From the NCBI GenBank assembly GCA_025774805.1, contig JALGZR010000004.1, positions 1 to 64,000 on the forward strand: a stretch of 64,000 nucleotides of DNA. Direction: 5' to 3'. Made by a program: the position numbers and the translations under genes. Positions 52,338 to 61,664 of this stretch are shown here, piece after piece. The notes beneath the pieces are model-generated. The model did no database searches. It was not told where the DNA came from and was given only the letters and a program-made list of their open reading frames with translations. Every line of letters starts with the position of its first letter. Position 1 is the stretch's first letter. Source of the stretch: a bacterium. Lineage in GTDB: Bacteria > ARS69.

Positions 52338-55013
52338 ATGTCCGATCCGCGCGCCGTGTCTCTCGCGAAGGCCTACGACCCCGCGTCCGTCGAGGAGCGG
52401 ATCTACGCCGACTGGATCTCCGAGGACCTGTTCCGGGCGGATCCGAGTTCCGAGAGACCGCCGTACACGATCATGATCCCCCCGCCCAACGTGACGGGGG
52501 CCCTCCACATGGGACACGCGCTCAACAACACGATGCAGGACATCGTGATTCGCCACCGGCGCATGTCCGGATTCGAGGCCCTGTGGCTTCCGGGCACCGA
52601 CCACGCCGGGATCGCCACCCAGGCCGTCGTCGAGAAGATGCTCTACGCCGAGCGGGGCGTCACTCGCGAGAACCTCGGTCGCGAGGCCTTCGTGAAGGAG
52701 GTCTGGAGCTGGCGGGAGCGTCACGGCGGCCGGATCCTCGAGCAGCTGCGGCGGCTCGGGTGCTCGTGTGACTGGTCCCGCACCCGATTCACTCTCGACG
52801 AGGACATGTCGCGAGCGGTGATCACGGCGTTCGTCCGGCTCTGGGAGAAGGGGCTCGTCTACCGCGGAGCGCGGCTCGTGAACTGGGACTGCGCGCTCCG
52901 GACGGCCGTGTCGGACGACGAGATCGTCTACGTCACCCGGAAGGGAAGCCTCTGGTACCTGAAGTACCCGATCCGGGGTCGGGAAGGGGAGTTCGTGAGC
53001 GTCGCGACCACGCGGCCCGAGACCATGCTCGGCGACACCGGGGTCGCGGTGCACCCGGACGACGAGCGCTATCGCGGCCTGATCGGCGCCACGCTCGTGC
53101 TGCCGCTCCTCGGACGGGAGATCCCCGTGATCGCGGACGAAACCGTCGACCCGGAGTACGGCACGGGCGCGGTCAAGGTCACTCCGGGTCACGATCCGGC
53201 CGACTACGACCGCGGCACGCGTCACGGCCTTCGGATCGTGAACATCCTCAACGAGGACGGGACGCTGAACGCCGAGACCGGCCCCTACGAAGGGCTGAGC
53301 CGTGACGAGGCGCGGCGGAAGGTCCTCGACGACCTCGAGGCGCAGGATCTCCTCGGTCCGATCGAGGAGATCGAGCACAACGTCGCGGTGTCGGACCGCT
53401 CGCAGTCCGCGATCGAGCCGCTGGTCAGCGAGCAGTGGTTCGTGAAGATGAAGCCGCTGGCCGGCCCCGCCATCGAGGCGGTGCGGTCGGGAAGGCTCCG
53501 AATCCTCCCCGAGCGGTGGACGAAGGTCTACCTCGACTGGCTGGAGGACGTTCGGGACTGGTGCATCAGCCGTCAGCTCTGGTGGGGACACCGGATCCCG
53601 GTCTGGTACGACGAGGACGACACGCCCGCCGCCGCGGTGGAGGCGCTCGAGATCGGCTCGCCCCACCCCGAGACGGGCAAGCCGATCGTGCGCCAGGACG
53701 ACGACGTCCTCGACACCTGGGCATCTTCGTGGCTCTGGCCCTTCTCCACGCTGGGCTGGCCGGACCGGACCGAGGACCTCTGCCGTTTCTATCCGACGCA
53801 GTTCCTCTCGACGGCTCGGGAGATCATCTACCTCTGGGTGGCTCGAATGGTGATGGCCGGGTACGAGCTCCTGGATCACCTGCCCGACGAGAAGCGCGTG
53901 CCCTTTTCCACGTGCTACATCCACGCCACCGTGCTCGACGCCCAGGGCCGGCGGATGTCCAAGAGCCTCGGAAACGGAATCGACCCCATCGAGATGATCG
54001 ACCGCTTCGGGGCCGATGCGGTCCGTTACTCCCTCATGATGCTGACCCGCGAGGGTCAGGACGTGAAGCTCTCCGAGAACCGCTTCGACCTCGGACAGCG
54101 CTTCTGCAACAAGATCTGGAACGCGGTGCGGTTCGCGCTGGGCAACCTCGGCGGCGAGCCCGTGGCGGCGCTCCCGAGCGACCGAATCGAGGATCGGTGG
54201 ATCCTGTCCCGGACCCACGAGGCGATCCGGGACGTGAACGCGTCGATCACCGCCTACCGGCTCCACGACGCCGGCCAGGAGCTGTATCGCTTCTTCTGGA
54301 ACGACCTCTGCGACTGGTACCTCGAGGTCGCGAAGCGACGTCTCGGCGAAGGGGCCGATCCGGCCGATCGCGCAGCGGCTCGAGCCACGCTGGCGCGGGT
54401 GCTCTCGGCCACCCTCCGAATCCTCCATCCCTTCCTTCCGTTCGTGACCGAGGAGCTGTGGAAGCATCTCCCCGGATCGAAGGGGCGGATCATGGTCGCC
54501 GACTGGCCGGATGCCGGGGACTTCCCGCACGACCCGGCGGCCCTCTCGGAGTTCGACGCGCTCCGCGAGGCGGTCTCCGCCGTCCGGAACGTGCGGAGCC
54601 GGATGAAGGTTCCCCCCGGAACCGCGCTTCGAGTCCTCGCGAAGCCCGACGGTCCGGAGCTGGGCCGGGTTCTCGACACCACCCGGGACATGATGGTCTT
54701 CCTCGCCCGGCTGTCGGAGCTCGTCGTGGACCCCGGCATCGACAAGCCGGAGGCGAGCGCCAGCGCCGTGATCCGGGGAGGGACCCTCTACATCCCGCTG
54801 GAGGGGATCATCGACATCGAGGTCGAGCGGACGCGCCTCGAGAGCGAGAACGAGCGCCTCACGAATCTCATCGCGGGAAGCGAGAAGAAGCTCTCGAACG
54901 AGAACTTCCTGAATCGCGCGAAAGCCGAGGTGGTCGAGCGGGAACGGGAGAAGCTCGCCAGCCTCCAGGGAGACCTCGAGAAGGTACACGCCGCCCTGGC
55001 CGATCTCGGCTGA
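52338..55013 (+). CDS. valS: Valyl-tRNA synthetase
   Basis: This class I synthetase charges tRNA-Val. The 891-residue product has the HIGH-type signature HMGH (His57-His60) within PPPNVTGALHMGHAL. The editing domain (CP1) contains TTRPETMLGDTGVAVHP and the conserved GTGAVKVTP.HD. The KMSKS loop reads RMSKS (Arg539), followed by the anticodon-binding helical domain and a C-terminal coiled coil (about 825-890), all diagnostic of ValRS. Length is normal. The ATG was chosen at the start of the typical N-terminus; the frame remains open upstream inside the previous gene. Confidence 0.97.
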   Translation: MSDPRAVSLAKAYDPASVEERIYADWISEDLFRADPSSERPPYTIMIPPPNVTGALHMGHALNNTMQDIVIRHRRMSGFEALWLPGTDHAGIATQAVVEKMLYAERGVTRENLGREAFVKEVWSWRERHGGRILEQLRRLGCSCDWSRTRFTLDEDMSRAVITAFVRLWEKGLVYRGARLVNWDCALRTAVSDDEIVYVTRKGSLWYLKYPIRGREGEFVSVATTRPETMLGDTGVAVHPDDERYRGLIGATLVLPLLGREIPVIADETVDPEYGTGAVKVTPGHDPADYDRGTRHGLRIVNILNEDGTLNAETGPYEGLSRDEARRKVLDDLEAQDLLGPIEEIEHNVAVSDRSQSAIEPLVSEQWFVKMKPLAGPAIEAVRSGRLRILPERWTKVYLDWLEDVRDWCISRQLWWGHRIPVWYDEDDTPAAAVEALEIGSPHPETGKPIVRQDDDVLDTWASSWLWPFSTLGWPDRTEDLCRFYPTQFLSTAREIIYLWVARMVMAGYELLDHLPDEKRVPFSTCYIHATVLDAQGRRMSKSLGNGIDPIEMIDRFGADAVRYSLMMLTREGQDVKLSENRFDLGQRFCNKIWNAVRFALGNLGGEPVAALPSDRIEDRWILSRTHEAIRDVNASITAYRLHDAGQELYRFFWNDLCDWYLEVAKRRLGEGADPADRAAARATLARVLSATLRILHPFLPFVTEELWKHLPGSKGRIMVADWPDAGDFPHDPAALSEFDALREAVSAVRNVRSRMKVPPGTALRVLAKPDGPELGRVLDTTRDMMVFLARLSELVVDPGIDKPEASASAVIRGGTLYIPLEGIIDIEVERTRLESENERLTNLIAGSEKKLSNENFLNRAKAEVVEREREKLASLQGDLEKVHAALADLG

Positions 55014-55160
55014 TCCCGCCCTGCGGACCTCCCGGGTCTCCGCCTTCTTCACCCGATCGCCGGGGATCCCCCGGATCTTCGCGGGGTTCCCATCTCGACA
55101 GGGACGCCCTTCCCGGCCACACTCCGGGGGCGGATCCCGATCCCGGCAGGAGGTTTCCGT

Positions 55161-56510
55161 ATGCCCGCTCGCACCGGTCTCATCGCCTTGGTCGGCGTCC
55201 TGTTCGCGGTCGCCGCGCCGCTGCACGCCGACCTTCTCTACGTCACCGTGTACAACGACGATCTCGCCCTCGTGAAGGAGGCCCGCGAGATCGAGGTGCC
55301 CCGCGGCATCGGCGAGTTCTCCTTCACGGGGGTCCCGGCGCGGATCGACCCGACGTCGGTGCGCCTCGACCCCGGCAAGGGGGGCGAGTTCGCGATTCTC
55401 GAACAGGACTACCGCTACGACCTCGTGAGCCGGGAGAAGCTGCTCGAGCGCTACCTCGACCGGACGATCGAGGTCGTCACCGAGCTGGAATCGATCCATC
55501 GAGGAGTCCTGAAATCGGCGGCCGGCTCTCTCGTGCTCGAGACCGAGGGGGGCGTCGTGGTCCTCGGGGCCGACAAGATCGCGAACCTGATTCTCCCCGA
55601 GATCCCCGAGGGCCTCATTACCCGGCCGACCCTGGTGTGGAAGGTCGAGAACGGCGGAAGCCCGAATCGAACCGTCGAGATCGCCTACCTGACCGGAGGC
55701 ATGAGCTGGCACGCCGAATACGTCGCCGCCGTGGACGCGAAGGACGAGCGGATGAAAATCAGCGGGTGGGTGTCCATCGACAACCGGTCGGGACGCACGT
55801 ACGAGAGCACCCGACTCAAGGTGGTCGCGGGCGACGTCCATCGCGCCATGCCTCCCCCTCAGCTCCGGCGGAAGGGCATGGCCATGGACATGATGGCGGC
55901 CCCCGGCGGATTCGAGGAGCGCGAGTTCTTCGAGTACCACATCTACGATCTGGATCGAATCACGACGCTCGCCGATCGGGAGGTGAAGCAGATCCAGTTC
56001 ATCGCCGAACGGGTCGTCCCCCTGGAGAAGGTGTACGTCTACGAGCCCACCCGGGGAAACGACAAGATCCAGGTGAAGCTCGAGTTCGTGAACAGCGAGG
56101 AGAACGGTCTGGGGATTCCGCTCCCCGCCGGGAAGTTCCGTGTCTACCGAGAGGACGCCGACGGCGCGCTGGAATTCGCCGGCGAGGATCGGATCGACCA
56201 CACGCCGCGCGACGAGAGGGTCTCGACCTACCTCGGAAACGCCTTCGACCTCGTCGGGGAGCGGAACGAGATGCAGATGGAGCGCCGGGAGGGGCGCCAC
56301 TTCCGCCAGCGGGTCGAGATCAAGCTCCGGAATCGCAAAGAGAAGGACGGCGTGACGATCATCGTGCGCGAGCATCCCGGCGGCCACTGGGAGGTCCTCG
56401 ACAGCAACTTCGCCTGGGAAAAGCCCAACGCGCACGATCTCGAGTTCGAGATCGACGTCCCGGCGGGAGAAGAGGTCATTCTCGACTATACGGTGGACAT
56501 CAAGTACTAG
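55161..56510 (+). CDS. Exported DUF4139-type protein
   Basis: The 449-residue product has a signal peptide (cleavage after LHA near residue 23). A beta-rich protein follows with the DUF4139 signatures: VYNDDLALVKEAREI near the N-terminus, the ...WHAEYVAAVD segment (about 184-193) and SGWVSIDNRSGRTYEST (about 201-217). A Met/Gly/Phe-rich loop lies at about 237-257, and the C-terminal VPAGEEVILDYTVDIKY is typical. Such proteins are periplasmic or surface-located and of unknown biochemical role. AGGAGG lies 7 bp before the ATG. It precedes rodZ by 15 bp, so the two are probably co-transcribed. Confidence 0.85.
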   Translation: MPARTGLIALVGVLFAVAAPLHADLLYVTVYNDDLALVKEAREIEVPRGIGEFSFTGVPARIDPTSVRLDPGKGGEFAILEQDYRYDLVSREKLLERYLDRTIEVVTELESIHRGVLKSAAGSLVLETEGGVVVLGADKIANLILPEIPEGLITRPTLVWKVENGGSPNRTVEIAYLTGGMSWHAEYVAAVDAKDERMKISGWVSIDNRSGRTYESTRLKVVAGDVHRAMPPPQLRRKGMAMDMMAAPGGFEEREFFEYHIYDLDRITTLADREVKQIQFIAERVVPLEKVYVYEPTRGNDKIQVKLEFVNSEENGLGIPLPAGKFRVYREDADGALEFAGEDRIDHTPRDERVSTYLGNAFDLVGERNEMQMERREGRHFRQRVEIKLRNRKEKDGVTIIVREHPGGHWEVLDSNFAWEKPNAHDLEFEIDVPAGEEVILDYTVDIKY

Positions 56511-56525
56511 CCCGGACTGAGAGCC

Positions 56526-57659
56526 ATGGAGAGTCTCGGAGCCTTCCTGAAGGCGGGACGGGCGGAAGCCGGCCTCACGATCGAAGAGCTGGCGGACCGC
56601 ACGCGGATTCGACGGGAGAACCTGGAGGCGCTCGAGCGGGAGGACCTCGAGTCGCTGCCGTTCGATCCCTACGTCCGCGGTTTCGTCCGGCTCGTCTGCC
56701 AGGAGCTCGGCCTTCCGGGCCGGGAAGGACTGGTTCGCTACGAGCTGCTCAAAGAGCGGAAGGCTCCCCCGGACGAGGTCGTCTGGTCGGAGGAGCGCAC
56801 CGCGCGGGAGCCGGGGGTGCTCGAGCGCGCGCTTCGCGACCCCGAGCGCGTGGTGAGGCTTGCGCGACGGTGGAGTCGGGGGCTCGCATGGGGTCTCGGG
56901 GGCGGGCTCGCGATCGTGCTGCTCGTCCTCGCCGTCCGGCAGGTTCCGCTCGGCGGAGGCGACCGGGAGGCGCTCGTCGCGGCCGACGGCCCGCCCGGGG
57001 AGCCATTCCCGGGGGCGGAGCGGCCCTCCGACTCGGACCCGATCGCTTCGACCGTCGAAGATCCGCCGGTCCGAGACGTGCCGGTCCCCGAGGTCCGCGT
57101 CACCGAGACGGCGGCCTCCTCCGAGACGCCCGTCCCGAAGGAGGCCCGGGCGGAGCCGCCGGCGGAGGAGCCTGTCGCGACCGAGCCGCCCGCGACCGAG
57201 CCGCCCGCGCCGGCGGCCATCGAATCCGAGCCGCCCGCGACGGAACCGCAGACCCCCGGGGCCCCGCGGGAAGAGACGCCGATCGAAGACGCCCCGCCGC
57301 CACCGGACTCCCGGATTCAGGCCGTCGTGGAGTCTCCGGACGCCGTCGATCGGGCGGCGGTCGCCGGAGAGACCTCGATCGCGCCCCCGTCCCCGTCGGG
57401 GGTGGGAACGCGGCGGGTGCTCGAGGTGTGGGCCCGCCGCGACGTCGAGGTGTCCGTGCTCCTCGACGGGGTCGGCCATCCGCGTCGTCGGACTCTCGAC
57501 TCGGGTCAGGCCAAGCTCTGGAAGGCGGACCGGTTCTTCCTTCTGAGCGCGACCGACGGGGGCGCGGTCCGGGTCGTCCTCGACGGCGAGGACCTCGGGC
57601 CGGCCGGGCCCGACGGGGTGCCCGTCGATCGGAAGAGAATCGGTTCCGGAGGGCCATGA
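56526..57659 (+). CDS. rodZ: Cytoskeletal protein RodZ
   Basis: RodZ is a bitopic protein that links MreB to the elongasome. The 377-residue product has an N-terminal xenobiotic-response-like HTH domain (about residues 4-65, AFLKAGRAEAGLTIEELA). A single membrane helix follows (about 120-138), then a long periplasmic linker rich in Pro, Glu and Thr with repeated EPPATEPP-type units (about 195-240). The C-terminal beta domain (about 298-377) matches the DUF4115 region. It is encoded far from mreBCD, as in many bacteria. Confidence 0.88.
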   Translation: MESLGAFLKAGRAEAGLTIEELADRTRIRRENLEALEREDLESLPFDPYVRGFVRLVCQELGLPGREGLVRYELLKERKAPPDEVVWSEERTAREPGVLERALRDPERVVRLARRWSRGLAWGLGGGLAIVLLVLAVRQVPLGGGDREALVAADGPPGEPFPGAERPSDSDPIASTVEDPPVRDVPVPEVRVTETAASSETPVPKEARAEPPAEEPVATEPPATEPPAPAAIESEPPATEPQTPGAPREETPIEDAPPPPDSRIQAVVESPDAVDRAAVAGETSIAPPSPSGVGTRRVLEVWARRDVEVSVLLDGVGHPRRRTLDSGQAKLWKADRFFLLSATDGGAVRVVLDGEDLGPAGPDGVPVDRKRIGSGGP

Positions 57660-57819
57660 CCCTCCGGTAATCACCCCCGGCCACCGTCATTCGTCCCCGG
57701 GTCCGGCGGATTCGTGGCAATTCACGGAGGCCCGGAAGACGCACGCCTTGCGGGAGGGTATCCTTCCCGGCATGAAACCCCCGGAGTTGAACCCCATTCG
57801 AGAAAGGATCTCCAGTCCC

Positions 57820-59880
57820 ATGAGACCCGTCTTCCTCCGACCGGCGGTTTTCCCCCGCCGCGTCGGGAGCGCTCTGGCCCTTCTTGCTCTCGCCGCATCC
57901 CCGGTCCGGAGCGAGCACTTCGATTCGAACCTCGTCGCGACCGCCCTCGCGCGGGCGGACGAATCCGTGGCCCGGATCATTGCGGTCCCCGACGACGAGC
58001 GCACGTTCGAGAACACTCTCGACCCGATCGACGCACTGACCGCCCAGGTCGAGCTCGATACGAACATGTACCTCTTCCAAGCCTATGTCTCACCGGACGC
58101 GAGGGTCCGCGAAGAGGCCCAAGCCGGCGAGGAGTTGGTCCGCGAGTGGTTCATCGAGCTCGCGAAGAACGAGGATCTCTACCGCGCGGTCAAGGCCTAC
58201 GCCGACACGAAGCCCGAGCTCGAAGGGGAGCGGGCCCGTTATCTGAACCACACGCTGAGGGATTACCGCCGGGCGGGCATGGAGCTCCCGGAGGAGAAGC
58301 GGGACGAGCTCAAGGAGATCCAGAAGGAGATCGCGCGGCTCTCGATCGAGTTCGACGAGAACATCCGTGAGGACGAAACGCGCGTCCCGTTTACCGCGGA
58401 AGAGCTGGTGGGGATGCCCGACGACTACCTGGCCGGGCTGACGAAGGTCGGCGACGTCTACCTCGTCGGTCTGTCCTATCCGGAGTTCTTCCCCCTGCAG
58501 GATCTCTGCGAGAACGAGACCACGCGCAAGAAGATCTGGATCACGTACAAGCGCCGCGGCGGGACCCGGAACGTCGGTGTGCTCGAGCGGATGGTGGCGA
58601 AGCGTGCCGAGGCCGCCCGGCTCCTCGAATACGGGTCTACGGCCGCCTACGAGGTCGAGACGAAGATGGCCAAGACGCCGGACGCGGTCGAGGGGTTCTA
58701 CGCGGAGCTGCGACCTCTCGTTCGGCGCAAGGCGAAGCGGGACTACGCCGAGTTCGTCGAGGCGAAGCGCCGTCACACCGGAGATCCCGAGGCGGAGCTC
58801 GAGCCCTGGGACTACTCCTTCTACAAGAACCTGCTCCTGCGGGAGAAGTACGCCGTCGACTCGGAAAAGGTCCGCGAGTACTTCCCCCTCGAGAAGGTCA
58901 CGAACGGGTTGTTCTCGATCACGCAGGCCATCTATGAGGTCGAGTACGAGGAAATCACCGAGAGCGCGCGCGACGAGGGCCGGTTCTTCTGGCACGAGGA
59001 CGTCCGGCTCTTCGAGGTTCGGGATCGGGCGTCGGGAGACGTGATCGGGGAGTTCTACATCGATCTCCACCCGCGTCCCGGAAAGTACGGACACGCGGCG
59101 CAGTGGGGGCTCGCCCAGCACCGCGTCTGGGCGGACGGGTCCGTGACCCGGCCTCTGGCCGCTCTCGTCTGCAACTTCACGAAGCCGACCGCGGAGAAGC
59201 CGTCTCTTCTGACCCACGAAGAGGTCGAGACCTACTTCCACGAGTTCGGCCACTGCCTGCACACTCTTCTGAGCGAGGCCGAGCTCTTCGGCTTTGCGGG
59301 CACGGGCGTCGAGAGAGACTTCGTCGAGGCGCCTTCCCAGATACTGGAAAACTGGATCTGGGACGCCGACGTGCTGGCGACGTTCGCGGCGCACTACGAA
59401 ACGGAGGAGATCCTGCCGCGGAGCCTGCTCGACGGGATGATCCGGGCGCGGCACCTCGGGTCGGGGCTCGAGGCGGAGCGGCAGTTCTTCTACGGGATCT
59501 ACGATTTCACGCTCCACTCCGACCCGGAGGGCGATCTGGACTCGACGGAGCTCGGTCACGAGCTCTGGGGAAGGCGGGGAGAGGGCGTCGAGCTCTACGG
59601 GGCGATTCCCGAGACCCACTTCCAGGCGGCCTTCGGACACTTGACCGGGTACCAGGCGGGCTACTACGGCTACCAGTGGTCCCTCGTCTACGCCGCGGAC
59701 ATGTTCCAACGCTTCCGGGAGATGGGAATGCTCGATCCCGAAGCGGGGATGCACTTCCGGAAGGCGATCCTCGCACGGGGGGGGACCCTCGACGGGCTCG
59801 ATCTAGTGAAGGACTACCTGGGACGCGATCCGGACATGACCGCCTACCTCGAGCACCTCGGTCTGGACGAGGTGCCCTGA
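57820..59880 (+). CDS. M3-family oligoendopeptidase (exported, paralogue)
   Basis: This is a second M3 zinc peptidase of 686 residues, the same length as the one at 15854. It has a signal peptide (about 15-32, ending PVRS) and the HEFGH motif (His474, Glu475, His478) in FHEFGHCLHTL. The downstream ligand region FVEAPSQ is present, as is the AFGHLTGYQAGYYGY segment near the C-terminus. ATG 57820, with AAAGGA upstream, gives a clean signal peptide; an upstream ATG at 57772 would add 16 charged residues. Sequence identity to the first copy is moderate, so the duplication is not recent. Confidence 0.9.
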   Translation: MRPVFLRPAVFPRRVGSALALLALAASPVRSEHFDSNLVATALARADESVARIIAVPDDERTFENTLDPIDALTAQVELDTNMYLFQAYVSPDARVREEAQAGEELVREWFIELAKNEDLYRAVKAYADTKPELEGERARYLNHTLRDYRRAGMELPEEKRDELKEIQKEIARLSIEFDENIREDETRVPFTAEELVGMPDDYLAGLTKVGDVYLVGLSYPEFFPLQDLCENETTRKKIWITYKRRGGTRNVGVLERMVAKRAEAARLLEYGSTAAYEVETKMAKTPDAVEGFYAELRPLVRRKAKRDYAEFVEAKRRHTGDPEAELEPWDYSFYKNLLLREKYAVDSEKVREYFPLEKVTNGLFSITQAIYEVEYEEITESARDEGRFFWHEDVRLFEVRDRASGDVIGEFYIDLHPRPGKYGHAAQWGLAQHRVWADGSVTRPLAALVCNFTKPTAEKPSLLTHEEVETYFHEFGHCLHTLLSEAELFGFAGTGVERDFVEAPSQILENWIWDADVLATFAAHYETEEILPRSLLDGMIRARHLGSGLEAERQFFYGIYDFTLHSDPEGDLDSTELGHELWGRRGEGVELYGAIPETHFQAAFGHLTGYQAGYYGYQWSLVYAADMFQRFREMGMLDPEAGMHFRKAILARGGTLDGLDLVKDYLGRDPDMTAYLEHLGLDEVP

Positions 59881-59921
59881 CGCGGTGCGGCGCGCCCGCC
59901 CCGAGAGATCATCTTCGAGCC

Positions 59922-59956
59922 GAGCTCCCCGGCCGCCCCCGGGGGGCTCCTCTTTT
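59922..59956 (+). terminator. Intrinsic terminator after the M3 peptidase gene
   Basis: GAGCTCCCCGG (59922-59932) pairs with CCGGGGGGCTC (59939-59949; one G-T pair) around CCGCCC and is followed by CTCTTTT. This is the clearest rho-independent terminator in the window. Confidence 0.7.
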
Positions 59957-60105
59957 CGGTTTCGACCCCTCGACGAGCGCAGGTCCGCGGCTCCCGGCGC
60001 GTTCAGGGACAGCAGGAAGGAGGAATGGATCGTGGCCGGACGCAGGATCCCGCAGGCGGTGAGGCCGGCTGCGAAACGGGGACGGCGAAACGAAGGAGGA
60101 TCGAG

Positions 60106-60690
60106 ATGAACGCGAAGCTCGGAACGATCGCCGCGGTCTTGGCGACGGTGTGGCTGATCGGGGCGGCAACGGAAGTCGCGGCACAGGGGAAGGGCCCGGG
60201 AAGGGGAGGGTTTGGCGGCGGGCGGCACGCCGGCTGGTGCGAGCGGATGGCGGAGCCGCTCGATCTGACCGAGGAGCAACGGGAGAAGTTCGCCCGAATT
60301 CACGAGGAAGGACGGAAGGAGTCCGTCGCGCTGCGCAAGGAGATGCTCCGCTTGCGCCACGAGCTCCGGGGGGTGATGCTCGAGGACGAGCCCGACCTGG
60401 AGCGGGCGGTGAAACTGACGGAGAAGATCGGCGGGATCGAGACGAAAATGCAGGTCCGTCGCCTCCGTCAGCGGTTCGAGGTTCGGAAGGTGCTGACTCC
60501 CGAGCAGCGGGACCGGGCGATGCTCCACGGACACCGGCCCGGCGGGTGCGGGCCCGCGTTCGGACCTCGGGGGGACCGATGCCGGGGCGGACACCGTTTC
60601 CCGCGGGGCGGGCGCCCCGGGGGCCCCGGGAGGTTCGGCGGGCCCGGACCCTGGGGCCCGGGGGCGGAAGAAGATCCGGACTCACCATGA
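60106..60690 (+). CDS. Exported Spy/CpxP-like protein
   Basis: The 194-residue product has a signal peptide (cleavage after VAA near residue 24). A helical domain follows with two LTxxQ-type motifs, LDLTEEQREKF (about 53-63) and LTPEQRDRA (about 132-140), the hallmark of periplasmic Spy/CpxP chaperone or metal-sensing proteins. The C-terminal 45 residues are a Gly/Pro/Arg tail with two Cys and two His, perhaps metal-binding. AGGAGGA lies 5 bp before ATG 60106. It precedes the ECF sigma gene by 24 bp and is likely a target or sensor of that sigma system. Confidence 0.85.
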   Translation: MNAKLGTIAAVLATVWLIGAATEVAAQGKGPGRGGFGGGRHAGWCERMAEPLDLTEEQREKFARIHEEGRKESVALRKEMLRLRHELRGVMLEDEPDLERAVKLTEKIGGIETKMQVRRLRQRFEVRKVLTPEQRDRAMLHGHRPGGCGPAFGPRGDRCRGGHRFPRGGRPGGPGRFGGPGPWGPGAEEDPDSP

Positions 60691-60714
60691 TCCCGGACGG
60701 GAGGTGCACCCGAC

Positions 60715-61302
60715 GTGACCGACCCCGGCGAGGGGACGACCACCGCTTCGGAGCCGACGGACGACGAGCTGATGGCGCGGGGAGCGGAGGGGGACGAGGA
60801 GGCTTTCCGCCTCCTCGTTCGTCGGTGGGAGGCTCCCGTGTTCGCCTTTCTGGAGCGCATGCTCGGCTCGCCGGAGGAGGCCCAGGATCTCGCGCAGGAG
60901 ACCTTCCTCCGGATCGGCCGTCAGGCGCGGAGCTACCGCCCCGAGGGGCGGTTCAAAAGCTGGCTGTTCCGCATCGCGGGCAACCTCGCGCGCAGTCGGC
61001 TGCGGCGCCGGAAGATCCTGACCTGGGTCCGGTTCGAGCCGGGCCGGCACGACCGGGCGGAGCGGTCCGAGCCGGCCGACGAGCGGCTGGAGCGGGAGGA
61101 GCGACGCCAGGCGGTTCGGGCCGCGCTGGCGAGGCTGCCCGAGCGGCAGCGGCGGGCGGTCGTTCTGCGGCGCTGGGAGAACATGAGCCTGGCCCGAATC
61201 GCGGAGACGATGGACACGACGGTCTCGGCGGTGGAATCGTTGCTGCACCGGGCCACGGAGACGTTACGCCGCGATCTCGGGCGTAGGAGGGAGATCCTGT
61301 GA
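60715..61302 (+). CDS. ECF RNA polymerase sigma factor
   Basis: This extracytoplasmic-function sigma factor of 195 residues has region 2 (about 22-97, with EEAQDLAQETFLRI and GRFKSWLFRIAGNLARSRLRR, cut here) and region 4 (about 138-187, with ALARLPERQRRAVVLRRW and SAVESLLHRA). The first 20 residues are a variable tail. Its GTG start follows the Spy-like gene and its stop overlaps the next gene by 4 bp. Together with the flanking Spy/CpxP-like genes it suggests a response to periplasmic protein or metal stress. Confidence 0.93.
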   Translation: MTDPGEGTTTASEPTDDELMARGAEGDEEAFRLLVRRWEAPVFAFLERMLGSPEEAQDLAQETFLRIGRQARSYRPEGRFKSWLFRIAGNLARSRLRRRKILTWVRFEPGRHDRAERSEPADERLEREERRQAVRAALARLPERQRRAVVLRRWENMSLARIAETMDTTVSAVESLLHRATETLRRDLGRRREIL

Positions 61303-61664
61303 GTCGAGAGCGGGAACGACCCGAGCCCGACGGCGACCGGGCCGAGCTTGCCGAGCTGCTGGACGTCGATCCGGCCGGGGGGCCGCTCCGACCCGTGTGG
61401 CCCGCGGTGCGGGACGGTCTCTCGCGGCGGCGGCCGTGGAGGCTCGACCCCTTCCTCGCCTTCGGAGCACCCGCCACCGCGGCGGCGGGTCTCGTGATCG
61501 GTCTTCTCGTGGGGGGCGGTCCTCCGTCCGACCCGATCCGGGCGAGCGCCGACGACTCGGAGGACGTGGTGCTCGCGTTTGCGGCGGAGGAGGGCACCAC
61601 GCTGGCGGAGATCTGGATCGACTCCTGGAGCCCGGGCGAAGACACGTCGGAGGTGGCCCCGTGA
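61299..61664 (+). CDS. Small single-span membrane protein, possible anti-sigma factor
   Basis: The 121-residue product has a charged cytoplasmic N-terminus (about 1-50), one membrane helix (about 55-73) and a short acidic periplasmic tail ending SEVAP. No zinc-binding anti-sigma motif (HxxxCxxC) is present. Its location, overlapping the ECF sigma gene by 4 bp (GTGA) and the next gene by 4 bp, is the usual position of an anti-sigma factor. The role is inferred from context only. Confidence 0.7.
   Translation: MSRERERPEPDGDRAELAELLDVDPAGGPLRPVWPAVRDGLSRRRPWRLDPFLAFGAPATAAAGLVIGLLVGGGPPSDPIRASADDSEDVVLAFAAEEGTTLAEIWIDSWSPGEDTSEVAP

Noticed and set aside
52128-57674. Very long open frame on the minus strand (1,848 codons)
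   Set aside because: It is antisense to valS, the DUF4139 gene and rodZ. Long stop-free antisense frames are expected at this GC content, and its translation is low-complexity and charged.
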